From assembly GCA_963797635.1 (NCBI GenBank), contig CAWCPZ010000008.1, positions 226,776 through 290,775 of the forward strand: 64,000 nucleotides of DNA, given 5' to 3'. Shown in pieces: positions 22,245 to 31,521 of this stretch. The notes beneath the pieces were generated by a model. That model had not been told where the DNA came from and searched no databases. It saw only the letters and a program-made list of their open reading frames with translations. Source of the stretch: JAOUEA01 sp963797635. Its GTDB lineage: Bacteria > Actinomycetota > UBA4738 > HRBIN12. Positions within the stretch are counted from its first letter, which is position 1, and each line of letters opens with the position of its first letter. The position numbers were made by a program, and so were the translations under genes.

Positions 22245-23679
22245 ATGCAGGGGACACACACGCAGCGGATCACCGGGCCGTTGCCGATCCTGGCGCGGCT
22301 CGTGTGGCTCGCGACCGCCGCGCTCCTGGTGGCGGCCGGTCTCGCCACGCCATCGTGGGCGAAGACCACGCGGGTCGCGGAGACCACGCAGAACATGGCG
22401 ATCGGGTGGAACGAGATCGCCTCCACCGCGATCATGTCCACCGCCGCACAGCCACCGCACGTCGCCCTGCTGAGCATGGCGATGGTGCAGGGCGCCGTGT
22501 ACGACGCGGTGAACGCGATCGATGGCGGGCATCGGGCCTACCTCGTCAAGCCGTCGGCGAGCCCGAACGACTCGATGGACGCAGCGGCCGCGACCGCCGC
22601 CTTCCGCGTGTTGGTCGGTTTCCCGCAGCGCACCCCGCCGCTGGCCGGGGTGGTGCCGTCGTCACAGCTCGCGGCATTGCAGGCGCTGTACGACACATCG
22701 CTCGCGAGCCTGCCCGACGGGGCTGCGAAGACGGGTGGGATCGCGGTCGGTGAGGCGGCTGCCTCCGCGATGCTGATCGCCAGGCAGAACGACGGCCGAG
22801 GCGGGTCCTTCACGTTCGTGCCCGGCTCCGACCCCGGCGACTGGCGGCCCGGCCCTCCGCAGGGACCGAGCGGGATCGTCGCGGCCGATCCGGCTCCCTG
22901 GGTCGGCTTCGTTCGGCCGTTCCTCGTTCCGAACGTGGACATGCTGCGGTCCCACGGCCCGAACGACCTCACGAGCAAGGCCTACACCCGGGACTTCCGC
23001 GAGGTGAAGCGGGTCGGCTCGCTCACGAGCACCGTGCGAACCCCCGACCAGACGGCGGCCGCGATCTTCTGGCAGGACAACGGAGCGGCGATCTGGAACC
23101 GCGTCTTCCGTTCCCTGGCGCTGAGTCGCGGGCTCGACATCGTCGAGAGCTCGCGCTTCTTCGCGATGGCGGGGCTCGCCGGGGCGGACGGTTCCATCGG
23201 TTGCTGGAACGACAAGGCCCATTGGAGCTTCTGGCGGCCGATCACCGCGATCCGTGAGGCGGCGGGGGACGGCAACCCGAACACCAAGGCTGACCCGAAC
23301 TGGGTGCCGCTGTTCGACCCGACGGTTCCGGTCTCGGGTGCTCCGCTCGTGACCCCCGGGTTCCCCGATCACCCGTCCGGGCACACCTGCGTCAGCGGAG
23401 CGATCGTGTCCGCGATGCAGGGCTTCTTCGGCACCGACGTGGTCCCGTTCACGGCGACGAGCAACAAGTGCTTGCCCGCGCCGTGTCCAGGCCAGGAGCT
23501 TCGGTCGTCTCTCGGACGCGCTCAAGGAGATCATCGGCGCTCGGGTGTGGAGCGGGATCCACTTCCGCACCGCGGATCGGCAAGGGGCCAAGCTCGGCAA
23601 GAAGGTCGCGGCGTACATGGACCGGCACTACTTCCAGCCCACGTACTACGCGAAGGATGGGCGGCGGGCACGTCTCTGA
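22245..23679 (+). CDS. Secreted vanadium-dependent haloperoxidase-type phosphatase (frameshifted)
   Basis: About 477 residues. A signal peptide (hydrophobic 'LVWLATAALLVAAG') leads to the alpha-helical PAP2/haloperoxidase fold. The vanadate/phosphate-binding residues are visible in three blocks: 'KAHWSFWRPITAIR', 'PDHPSGHTCVSGA' and, after a frame move near 23490, 'ARVWSGIHFRTADRQG'. ATG with AAGGGAGG upstream. Related proteins are vanadium chloro- or bromoperoxidases or acid phosphatases; metal content cannot be told from sequence. A strong terminator follows. Confidence 0.85.
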
Positions 23680-23700
23680 CCCCCACCGTGTTCAGGTAGC

Positions 23701-23735
23701 AGCGGTGGGCTCGCGTTCCGCGCGAGCCCACCGCT
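23701..23735 (+). terminator. Intrinsic terminator after the haloperoxidase gene
   Basis: Perfect 15-bp stem (23701-23715 with 23721-23735) and loop TTCCG, 21 bases after the stop codon. The following bases are only mildly T-rich, so it may act with a termination factor. Confidence 0.75.
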
Positions 23736-23820
23736 TCGCCTGCGTACCGATGGATCGGATCGAACATCGAGACTCCCGGGCGATGGCGCTGGGGCCCCGA
23801 CACTCGCTAGGCTCCTCGAC

Positions 23821-24315
23821 GTGGACCGGGAACAGATCGCCGCCGTGCTCCAGCAGGCCCACCTCTTCCGGGGCGCGGATCGGTCCGACCTCGAGTGCGT
23901 GGCCGAGATCGTCGACGTGGTGTCGGCCCCACCGGGTCAGCACATCTTCTTCCATGGCGACATCGCGACCGAATTCTTCGTCCTTGCCGGTGGCAAGGTG
24001 CGCATCTACATCCCCGGCCGCGGCGGCGAGCTCGACCTCGGCATCGTGGAAGACGGGCAGATGTTCGGCGAAGGCGGATTGTTCGACGGCGGGCCTCGGG
24101 TCGCGTCGGCGATCGCGCTCGAGCCATCGACCATCCTGCGGATCCCGCGCGATGAGTGGCTCCTCGTGGTCGACGAGATCCCCGAGTTCACTCGGCGGAT
24201 GCTCTTCGCGACCGGCGCGTCCGTCCGCCAGTACACCTCGCACGCGATCGACTTCCTCTTCCTCGACGTGGAGATCCCCTCGTTCCCGCCGGCGGAAGAC
24301 GCCCCCCCTGGGTGA
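23821..24315 (+). CDS. Cyclic nucleotide-binding domain protein
   Basis: 164 residues, one cNMP-binding domain of the CRP type with no DNA-binding helix-turn-helix. The beta-roll is clear ('PPGQHIFFHGD', 'FFVLAGGKVRIY') and the phosphate-binding cassette is 'MFGEGGLFDGGPRVASAIA', with the glycine-glutamate pattern but arginine then V-A-S where CRP has R-S-A. GTG start at 23821 with only a weak ribosome site. Its stop overlaps the next gene as GTGA. It could act as a cAMP-responsive partner of other proteins; this is inference. Confidence 0.8.
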   Translation: MDREQIAAVLQQAHLFRGADRSDLECVAEIVDVVSAPPGQHIFFHGDIATEFFVLAGGKVRIYIPGRGGELDLGIVEDGQMFGEGGLFDGGPRVASAIALEPSTILRIPRDEWLLVVDEIPEFTRRMLFATGASVRQYTSHAIDFLFLDVEIPSFPPAEDAPPG

Positions 24316-25340
24316 GCGCCATCACGAGGATCGCCTCGACCTCACGCGGCAGCAGATCCTGGCGTTCCGGAGGCACGTCGGCGCCCTCGATGAACGGCTC
24401 CCACGCGGACGGCGTTCGCTCCGGCTGGCGGCGTGGGCCGGGCTCAAGGACAGCATGCCCCGGGCCGCGCTCCTGTCGATCCATGCCCGCGTCGAGGGGA
24501 CCCAGCCGTCGACCTGGGAGGATCCATCGCTCGTCCAGCTTTGGGGACCGCACCACCATGCCTACGTCGTCGCTGCGCGTGACCTCGGCGTGTTCTCGCT
24601 GGGGAGACTGCCGGACGACAACAGGAGCAGGCAGGTCGCGGAGGACCTCGCTACGCGCCTGCGCGCCCACCTCGGCGAGGACGACGATCACGTACGGCGA
24701 GGCCGGGAGCGCCCTCGGCGAACCTCCCAACCGGCTCCGGTACGCCGCACCGACCGGGACGGTCGTGATCCGATGGGACGGGGCGCGGCAACCCACCATC
24801 AGGACGGTGCCGCCGCCCGAGGTCGACCCCGGGGAGGCTCGCCTCGAGCTCGTCCGCCGGTTCCTGCACATCTTCGGGCCGGCCACGCCCGAGGCGTTCG
24901 CCGAGTGGTCGGCGATCCCCGCGAAGCGGGCGCACGCGGCGTTCGACGCGCTGGGCAGATCGCTGACTCCGGTGCGAACGCCGATCGGCGATGCGTGGAT
25001 CCTCACGCGCGACGAACCGACGTTCGCCGTCCCCTCGGGATCCGTGGCGCCGGCTCGGCTCCTGCCGAGCGGCGACACCTACTTCTTGCTCCAGGGCGCC
25101 GACCGCGAACTCCTGGTCGCCGACCCCGATCGTCGCCGCGAGCTGTGGACGCCGCGCGTGTGGCCCGGCGCCCTCCTGGTCGAGGGCGAGATCGTCGGGG
25201 TGTGGCGGCGCGCGCAGGCGACGGTGGCGGTGCAAACCTGGCGGCGCCTCTCGCGAGCGGCACGCGACGCGGTCGAGGCCGAAGCAGCGTCCTTGCCGCT
25301 TCCGGGTGTCGAGGGGCAGATCGTCGTCCGCTGGGGCTGA
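24312..25340 (+). CDS. AlkZ-like winged-helix (HTH_42) protein (frameshifted)
   Basis: About 340 residues of the HTH_42 (DUF1006) family that includes the DNA glycosylases AlkZ and YcaQ. 'LTRQQILAFRRHV' starts the first winged helix, and 'GLKDSMPRAALLSIHARVEG' is the conserved active-site region, with lysine where relatives usually have glutamine. Later blocks 'FLHIFGPATPEAFAEW' and 'LLPSGDTYFLLQGADRELLV' fit the family. Frame moves near 24320 and 24680. The start GTG at 24312 is inferred: it overlaps the previous stop and needs one lost base to join the main frame. Convergent with a ycaQ homologue. Confidence 0.7.
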   Translation: MSAITRIASTSRGSRSWRSGGTSAPSMNGSHADGVRSGWRRGPGSRTACPGPRSCRSMPASRGPSRRPGRIHRSSSFGDRTTMPTSSLRVTSACSRWGDCRTTTGAGRSRRTSLRACAPTSARTTITYGEAGSALGEPPNRLRYAAPTGTVVIRWDGARQPTIRTVPPPEVDPGEARLELVRRFLHIFGPATPEAFAEWSAIPAKRAHAAFDALGRSLTPVRTPIGDAWILTRDEPTFAVPSGSVAPARLLPSGDTYFLLQGADRELLVADPDRRRELWTPRVWPGALLVEGEIVGVWRRAQATVAVQTWRRLSRAARDAVEAEAASLPLPGVEGQIVVRWG

Positions 25341-25346
25341 CCCGGA

Positions 25347-26453
25347 TCAGCCGGGCAGGGCCAGGTCGAGCTCCAGCCAACGGGCGAGATCCTTGAGCTC
25401 TCGGCGGACCGCCGCGGCCGCGGTCTTGGTGAACGGCTCGTCCTCGTGGATGGCATCGACCCGGAGCACGCCCGAGTCGCGCTCCGCCGTGGCATCGACC
25501 TTGCCGATCAGCCGGTCGCGATGCAGGATCGGCAGCGCGTAGTAGCCCCACCGGCGGGTGGCGGCGGGCTTGTACATCTCGAGTTGGAAGTCGAAGCCGA
25601 ACAGCTCCATCGCTCGCTTGCGATCGTGCACCAGCCGGTCGAACGGGGACAGAAGAGCCGTGCGCCCGGAGAAGGAACGGTCCAACAGCGACGGGTCGAC
25701 ACGCCACTCACCCTTGACGCCTTCGACGACGGCGGGCTCACCCGCCTCGCCGACGTCGGCGGGTTCCACCGGACTCTGCGGCGCTCGGGCTCGAGCGATG
25801 CCGAGGGCGCGCAGCCGTCGTTCGTCACGGGTGCGGCGGGCTTCGTCCGCCGGGACGATCGGGTCGTCGGGGTAGACCCGCAGCGCCAGGTCCCAGAGCC
25901 GCTCACGTCCCTGCCGGCCGGCGACCGCGACCTCGCCCCGCGCCACCATGAAGTCCAGGAGCTTCTCGACGTTGCGGTTGCCGGTCCATCCGGTGGACTC
26001 CCAGGGTTTCGCGCAGGTGTCCGGGAGCTCGCGCATCGCCAGCGGTCCGGAGGACTCGAGCCGCGCGAGGATGTCCCGCCGGGTCGCGTCGTTGGCCTTC
26101 ACCCAATCGCGCCGGTAGCGTTGCCAGTCGCGCAACTCGCCCGTCCCCGGCCAGACCGCCATGTCGGCCCGGTAGAGCGCGAGATCCTCCGCCGGCCTGA
26201 CCACCGCCTGCAGTTCGACCAGCGTGCGGTCCGCGAGTGCACCGCGTAGCTCCGCTGTGGAGTACGAGGATCCGATGCGGCTCCACGCCACCAGATCGGC
26301 GCTTGGCGCGACCGAGGCGATCGGGTCGAGCTGGAGCATGGCGAGGTGGCGCACCAGGTCGAGCAGTCCGGACGGTCGCTCGGCGTCGAGCAGCTGGGCG
26401 TGCACGGCGATCCGGCGCGCGTCGGTCGCTGAGAGCCGATGGACGGTGGCCAC
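25347..26453 (-). CDS. ycaQ: YcaQ/AlkX-type DNA glycosylase
   Basis: 368 residues, HTH_42 family. 'AMLQLDPIASVAPSADLV' near residue 40 holds the Gln-x-Asp active-site motif of YcaQ (AlkX), an enzyme that unhooks interstrand DNA crosslinks. The C-terminal 'LLSPFDRLVHDRKRAMELF' and 'YYALPILHRDRLIGKVD' are strongly conserved in this family. Frame intact. It ends six bases from the end of the related gene on the opposite strand. Role in alkylation or crosslink repair follows from the family. Confidence 0.88.
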   Translation of the reverse strand: MATVHRLSATDARRIAVHAQLLDAERPSGLLDLVRHLAMLQLDPIASVAPSADLVAWSRIGSSYSTAELRGALADRTLVELQAVVRPAEDLALYRADMAVWPGTGELRDWQRYRRDWVKANDATRRDILARLESSGPLAMRELPDTCAKPWESTGWTGNRNVEKLLDFMVARGEVAVAGRQGRERLWDLALRVYPDDPIVPADEARRTRDERRLRALGIARARAPQSPVEPADVGEAGEPAVVEGVKGEWRVDPSLLDRSFSGRTALLSPFDRLVHDRKRAMELFGFDFQLEMYKPAATRRWGYYALPILHRDRLIGKVDATAERDSGVLRVDAIHEDEPFTKTAAAAVRRELKDLARWLELDLALPG

Positions 26454-26612
26454 GTTCGAGAGTAGGCGCCGTCACCGGCGACGTCATCGCGAGCAGAGCC
26501 CTCCGGAGCCGCAGCGGGAGGTGCACGCCCTGTCGAAGCCGGTGGTTTGATGGGATCGGTGCCGGGCGCCGGAACCGCCGCCGGAGCGAGATCGAGATCG
26601 GAGGCTGCGTCG

Positions 26613-26993
26613 ATGGGTGCGTGGAAGGACGAGGAACTGAGGGCTATCGGAGACGCGGACGAGCTCCGGATCGCCCCGCTTCGGCACGACGGCACGCGCC
26701 AACATCCACGGATCATCTGGGTCGTCCGCCATGGGGACGATCTCTTCATCCGTTCCGTGAACGGTCCTGACGGTGCGTGGTTCCGTGGCGCGCAGGCGAG
26801 CCACGCGGGTCACATCTCGGCCGGCGGCATCGATGCCGAGGTGGTCCTGGAGGATGCCGATCACGATCTGGACGACGAGATCGACGAGGAGTACCGCCGC
26901 AAGTACGGCCGGTCCTCGTCGTCCGTCGCGCGCATCACAAGCCCGGAGGCTCGATCGACGACGATCCGACTCGTGCCCAACTCGACGGCGTAG
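26613..26993 (+). CDS. DUF2255 family protein
   Basis: 126 residues, soluble. 'DADELRIAPLRHDGT', 'IIWVVRHGDDLFIRSVNG' and 'AWFRGAQASHAGHISAGG' are hallmarks of the DUF2255 family, small proteins with a split-barrel-like fold and no known activity. ATG at 26613 chosen for the GGAGG about ten bases upstream. A single-gene unit followed by a cupin gene 22 bases later with its own ribosome site, probably co-transcribed. Confidence 0.82.
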   Translation: MGAWKDEELRAIGDADELRIAPLRHDGTRQHPRIIWVVRHGDDLFIRSVNGPDGAWFRGAQASHAGHISAGGIDAEVVLEDADHDLDDEIDEEYRRKYGRSSSSVARITSPEARSTTIRLVPNSTA

Positions 26994-27015
26994 AACGATC
27001 CGGAAAGGAGTGGTC

Positions 27016-27426
27016 ATGCAGTTCACGAGGAACGAGGTCGAGACGGCGGCCGGACCGGCCGAGTGGTTCACGGGGCAGGTGTTCATCGACGCCGTGGCGG
27101 TCCCGTCGGATCGTTCGCGCGTGAACGTCAGCAGCGTGCACTTCACGCCGGGCGCTCGAACGGCCTGGCACACCCATCCGAACGGACAGACGATCTACGT
27201 GACGGAGGGTATCGGACGCGCGCAAGGTCGAGGCGACCCCATCCATGTCATCCGTCCTGGCGACCGCGTCTCCTTCGGGCCCGGTGAGGAGCACTGGCAC
27301 GGTGCCACGGAGACACGCTTCATGACCCACCTCTCGATCGTGGAGGTGGACGACGCCGGGAACACCGCGACGTGGGGCAGGCACGTCAGCGACGAGGAGT
27401 ACGGCGCGACACCGCTCGACGGCTAG
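27016..27426 (+). CDS. Cupin-domain protein
   Basis: 136 residues, cytosolic single cupin barrel. Metal ligands are in 'WHTHPNGQTIYVTEGIG' and 'GPGEEHWHGATETR'. It resembles the bacterial cupins annotated as carboxymuconolactone-decarboxylase partners or quercetin-dioxygenase-like proteins, whose substrates are mostly unknown. The AAAGGAG site six bases before the ATG supports the start. Likely in one transcript with the DUF2255 gene. Confidence 0.88.
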   Translation: MQFTRNEVETAAGPAEWFTGQVFIDAVAVPSDRSRVNVSSVHFTPGARTAWHTHPNGQTIYVTEGIGRAQGRGDPIHVIRPGDRVSFGPGEEHWHGATETRFMTHLSIVEVDDAGNTATWGRHVSDEEYGATPLDG

Positions 27427-27610
27427 ACCGAGTTCGCTGCTCGGCGCGTTCCCCGGCCGGTGCGTGTTCGCCCATGTCCGGGAATCGTGTCATGTGACAC
27501 CACGAGGTGGTGCCGCTGTGACGCGAGCATGACGGTCCGGTGGCGAGCCTTGTTCCCCTTCGTGGCAGCGGTCGATGCTGCGTCGACCAGCCGAGAGGGA
27601 GGGGCGACGC

Positions 27611-29104
27611 TTGACCACGTCGATCGCCGGACACATGAAGGCAGGGAGCCGTCCGATCCGGCGTCCGCTGCGAGTGAAGATGATCCTCCCGTCCTTGGTC
27701 GAGGCGAACGCACCCGGGTACCGCCCGATCAAGTACGCGCTGTTCCCGCCGCTCGGACTCGCAGGGCTGGCCGGCTACCTCGACCCGGACGACGAGGTGG
27801 AACTGCTCGACGAGCATGTCCAAGCACCGCTGGCGCTCGACGATGTGCCGGACCTGCTCGTGATGACCGTCTACATCACCTCGGCACGACGAGCCTGGGA
27901 GATCGCGGACCTGTATCGGGCACGGGGCACGTATGTGTGCGTGGGCGGTTTGCACCCCACATCCCTGCCCGATGAAGCGGCGCTGCACGCCGACACGGTC
28001 GTCACCGGTCCCGGCGAAGGCGCGTGGCAGGCGTTCCTCGCCGACTTCCGCGCCGGGCGGCCGAAGCCCCGGTACGACGCCGGCGCCGACATGCGGTCGC
28101 TCGAGGGCATCCCACCCGTTCGTCGCGATCTGATCGAGCGCCGGCGGTACCTGTGCCCCAACTCGATCGTCGTCTCTCGCGGCTGTCCGCACCACTGCGA
28201 CTTCTGCTACAAGGACGCGTTCTACGAGGGCGGCCGGTCGTTCTACACGCAGACGGTCGACGCCGCGCTCGCGGAGATCGACCGTCTTCCCGGCAGGCAC
28301 CTCTACTTCCTCGACGATCATCTCCTGGGCGACCGCCGGTTCGCCGAAGGGCTGTTCGAGGGCATGCGCGGGATGGGCCGCCTGTTCCAGGGAGCCAGCA
28401 CCGTGCAGGCGATCCTGCGCGGTGACCTGATCGAGCGCGCCGCGGCCGCCGGCATGCGCAGTGTGTTCGTCGGCTTCGAGACCCTGAACCCGGAGAACCT
28501 TCGCCGGCACGAGAAGCAACAGAACCTGGGCCGGGACTACGACGAGGTGATCCGCCGCTGTCACGACCTCGGGGTCATGGTCAACGGCAGCTTCGTCTTC
28601 GGCCTGGACGACGACGGACCCGACGTGTTCGAACGCACGGTGGAGTGGGGCGTCTCACGGAGCCTGGAGACCGCGACGTTCCACATCATGACGCCGTATC
28701 CGGGTACGGCGCTCCATCAACGCCTCGTCGCCGATGATCGCATCGTCACGAACGACTGGGAGCGCTACGACACGCGCCACGTGGTCTTCACGCCGAAGCG
28801 GATGACACCGGAGCAGCTCGAAACGGGCTACTGGCGCGCCTACCGGGACTTCTACCGCTGGGGGGCGATCTGGCACGGCGCCGCCGGGCAGGACACCGCG
28901 CACGCCCGCGCTCGGCATCTCGCCTATGCCGGTGGGTGGAGGAAGTTCGAACCGCTGTGGGATCTCCTCATCCGCAGTCGTCACGTCAACGCGATGTTGC
29001 CCGCCTTGGAGCGGACGCTCGATGCCTTCATCGGTGCGCGACGGAAGGGCCGCGATCGGCTCGGCACGAGCGCTCGCGGGCGGACCGACCCCTCGATGGG
29101 CTAG
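27611..29104 (+). CDS. B12-binding-type radical SAM enzyme
   Basis: About 498 residues. An N-terminal cobalamin-binding-like domain ('YALFPPLGLAGLAGYL', then 'ELLDEHVQAPL', where the usual DxHxxG motif is incomplete) precedes a radical SAM domain with the cluster motif 'SRGCPHHCDFCYKD' (CxxxCxxC) near residue 195 and 'GFETLNPENL'. The class (BchE/HpnP-like) includes methylases and cyclases. TTG start at 27611 is preceded by GAGGGAGGGG. A 184-base leader holds a hairpin near 27495-27510 but no B12 box. Substrate unknown. Confidence 0.87.
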   Translation: MTTSIAGHMKAGSRPIRRPLRVKMILPSLVEANAPGYRPIKYALFPPLGLAGLAGYLDPDDEVELLDEHVQAPLALDDVPDLLVMTVYITSARRAWEIADLYRARGTYVCVGGLHPTSLPDEAALHADTVVTGPGEGAWQAFLADFRAGRPKPRYDAGADMRSLEGIPPVRRDLIERRRYLCPNSIVVSRGCPHHCDFCYKDAFYEGGRSFYTQTVDAALAEIDRLPGRHLYFLDDHLLGDRRFAEGLFEGMRGMGRLFQGASTVQAILRGDLIERAAAAGMRSVFVGFETLNPENLRRHEKQQNLGRDYDEVIRRCHDLGVMVNGSFVFGLDDDGPDVFERTVEWGVSRSLETATFHIMTPYPGTALHQRLVADDRIVTNDWERYDTRHVVFTPKRMTPEQLETGYWRAYRDFYRWGAIWHGAAGQDTAHARARHLAYAGGWRKFEPLWDLLIRSRHVNAMLPALERTLDAFIGARRKGRDRLGTSARGRTDPSMG

Positions 29105-29149
29105 TGTCTGCTCCGGCCCGAGGGCCATCGTCGAACTAAAGGGGACCAC

Positions 29150-29350
29150 GTGATCGCAGCAGTGTCGTTCTTCTGGTGGTTGATCTTCTTCGTGCTCTGG
29201 GTCGTCTTCTTGACCATCACCATGTCGATCGCTCGCGCCAAGGGTCACAGCCCGTTGCTGTGGGGTCTGCTCGCCTGCGTGCTCCCGGGGATCACGGTCA
29301 TCATCGTGCTGCTGCTCCCGGTCCGCACCCAGGGCGACGCTGCCCCGTAG
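29150..29350 (+). CDS. Small two-helix membrane protein
   Basis: 66 residues with two hydrophobic helices ('WWLIFFVLWVVFLTITM' and 'LLACVLPGITVIIVLLL') separated by 'ARAKGHSPLLWG'. The pattern resembles small phage-shock or PLDc_N-like actinobacterial proteins, but no family was recognised. GTG start with AAAGGGG upstream. Follows the radical SAM gene by 45 bases, perhaps co-transcribed. It converges with the large histidine kinase gene. Confidence 0.7.
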   Translation: MIAAVSFFWWLIFFVLWVVFLTITMSIARAKGHSPLLWGLLACVLPGITVIIVLLLPVRTQGDAAP

Positions 29351-29372
29351 GTCCGCACGGGAGCTCGCGACC

Positions 29373-31391
29373 CTAGCGCCGGTCGGGAGCCGGGATGGTA
29401 CCGGCCACGGTCGTGCCGTTGCCCACCGAACTGGTGACGGTCAACGTTCCGGCCAGCGCTCCCAGCCGGTCGGCGATGCCCTGGAGCCCGGTGCCGTACC
29501 CGACGTCGGAGGGGTCGAATCCCAGTCCGTCGTCGGCCACCTCGAAGTGCAACCGGCCGTCGCCGTCCGAGAGCGTGACTAGCGCCCGCGATGCCTGGGC
29601 GTATTTCGCCACGTTCTGCAGCGCCTCGAGGCATGAGAAGTACGCGGCGGCTTCGATCTCCTGGGGGTAGCGGTCGATCCCTTCGGTGGCGTGAACCTCG
29701 ACCGGGAGGGACGCCTTCCGCGCCTGCGCCTCGAGCGCGGAGAGCAGTCCCTTGTCGGCCAGCAGCGGGGGATAGATGCCGCGCGCGAGATCGCGCAGAT
29801 CCTCGAGGGCGTCGTTCGTGTCCGACCGGAGCTGGTCGAGCAGCTCGCGGGCGCGCGCTGGATCGCGCTCGATCAGCGTGTCCGCCAGCCGGAGCTTGAC
29901 GGTCAGGGCCACGAGCTGTTGCTGCGCGCCGTCGTGGATGTTGCGTTCGAGCCGGCGACGTTCATCGTCCTGGGCCGCCACCAGTCGCTTCTGGGCTGCT
30001 TGCAGATCGTCGATCCGCGCGCGGAGCTCTTCGGTGAGTCGGACGTTGCGGAGCACCAGCCCGGCCTGGGCCGCCAGGTCGTTGACCAATCGCTCCTTCG
30101 CCGGATCCATGGGGTCGTTGGCGGGCATCGACACCGCGAGGGCACCGAGGAGCTCGCCCTGGTGGCGCACCTCGACCGTCAGATCGGCTTCGGCGGCGCC
30201 CGTCGCTGCCTCGGGCGCCGCCTCTGGCCACGAGGCGACCGCCCTGAAGGCGTCCTCGACCAGGAGCAATACGTCGGCTCGATCGGCGCCGACACCCTCG
30301 CCGAGCACCCGGGCGATCCTGGGCAACACGTCATCGGCCGCGTACGTCTCGCCCAACCGCTCGCCGAGCTCCGCCAGTACCTCGTACGGGGTCGAACGCT
30401 TCCCGTACACGACCCTGTCGGCGAACCGTCTGGCGCGAGCCAGCGCCGGTTGGAATCCGATCGCCACGAGCGCCGCGGCCGCGAACGACAGCGTCGGGGT
30501 CGACAGTGAGCCCATCACCGCCCCCACACCACCGACGACGAGTACGTACACCACCGTGAAGAACGCCGCGAGCGAGGCGAACACCAACGCCTTGCGGATC
30601 ACGACGTCGATGTCGTAGAGCCGGTACTTCAAGATCGCGATCCCGATGCCGATCGGCACGGCCGAGTACGCGATGGCCCCGAGCGTGTTCACGATGTCGT
30701 CGGCCGTCTTGCTGTGCTCGATCCCGAGGAGTCCGGGTACCACCGCGAGTGCATAGAACCCGATGAACGTGAGTCCTCCCAGCGCGATCCACCGGAGCTG
30801 GTGGCGTTCGTCGGCATCCGCCCTCCGTGCCCGGACGAACAACGACGCGACCGAGGCGATGATGCTCACGAGGAGCAGCACGAGACCGAGCAATCCCGCC
30901 ACGTTCTGGAGGTCGCTGGCCGTCGATCCATCGGATGGGAGCGCTACGCCCGCGAGCACGATCGCGATCGTGGAGGTGCGCGAGACCCACCGCCAACGCG
31001 GCGATGGGAGGTTGCCGTCCGGGAGCCGCAGCAACAGGTGCGTGCCCATCAAACCGAGGGGGAGGACCCAGATCAGGTTCGAGAACCACTGGGGTTGCGA
31101 AACGTCGCCGAGGGGCAAGGTCAGCACGCTCCAGAACGCACCGATCACGAGCATGAACCACCCGGCCGGGTTCTCCGGGCGGCGGAGCGCCACGAGCAGA
31201 CCGACGATCGAGAACGCGAGCCCCGCCGGCACGAACGCGAGCGAACTCACGGCCGATGCCACGGTCAGCGTGTCGTCGGCAAGCTTGATCCCGGTCAGGA
31301 CCAGGCCGCCCACGACCGCGAGCGCTGCCAGCGCGAACAGCATCCACGCGAGCCCGCGAAGGCTCGATGCGTGCTGCGTTCGCTCGTTCAC
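29373..31391 (-). CDS. Multi-helix sensor histidine kinase (GAF, HisKA_3)
   Basis: 672 residues. About eight helices in the first 310 residues, then a GAF-like domain (340-440), coiled coil 'ARIDDLQAAQKRLVAAQDDE', phosphoacceptor helix 'ERNIHDGAQQQLVAL', and a HATPase domain ('ALQNVAKYAQAS', 'DDGLGFDPSD', 'GTGLQGIADR'). All ATP-binding boxes are intact, unlike the kinase at 20.7 kb. This family pairs with NarL-type regulators; none is adjacent, so it is an orphan. No frameshift. Confidence 0.93.
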   Translation of the reverse strand: MNERTQHASSLRGLAWMLFALAALAVVGGLVLTGIKLADDTLTVASAVSSLAFVPAGLAFSIVGLLVALRRPENPAGWFMLVIGAFWSVLTLPLGDVSQPQWFSNLIWVLPLGLMGTHLLLRLPDGNLPSPRWRWVSRTSTIAIVLAGVALPSDGSTASDLQNVAGLLGLVLLLVSIIASVASLFVRARRADADERHQLRWIALGGLTFIGFYALAVVPGLLGIEHSKTADDIVNTLGAIAYSAVPIGIGIAILKYRLYDIDVVIRKALVFASLAAFFTVVYVLVVGGVGAVMGSLSTPTLSFAAAALVAIGFQPALARARRFADRVVYGKRSTPYEVLAELGERLGETYAADDVLPRIARVLGEGVGADRADVLLLVEDAFRAVASWPEAAPEAATGAAEADLTVEVRHQGELLGALAVSMPANDPMDPAKERLVNDLAAQAGLVLRNVRLTEELRARIDDLQAAQKRLVAAQDDERRRLERNIHDGAQQQLVALTVKLRLADTLIERDPARARELLDQLRSDTNDALEDLRDLARGIYPPLLADKGLLSALEAQARKASLPVEVHATEGIDRYPQEIEAAAYFSCLEALQNVAKYAQASRALVTLSDGDGRLHFEVADDGLGFDPSDVGYGTGLQGIADRLGALAGTLTVTSSVGNGTTVAGTIPAPDRR

Positions 31392-31508
31392 CCGGTGGTC
31401 CCTTCGATGAGGACGGGTTCACCGTACCGAGCTTCGTGCGCCGTTTCGAGGGGGAGTCCACGTCGAAGGGAGCGGGTGGAACCACCACAGGCCCGCACCA
31501 GGAGCCAT

Positions 31509-31521
31509 GACCCGAAGGGTC
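31509..31521 (-). terminator. Short hairpin after the proline iminopeptidase
   Basis: GACCC/GGGTC five-base stem with loop TTC on the minus strand, starting immediately after the stop of the iminopeptidase gene. No T-run; weak evidence for termination. Confidence 0.35.

Noticed and set aside
27427..27610. B12 riboswitch before the radical SAM gene
   Set aside because: Only a short hairpin is present; no B12 box or core sequence.
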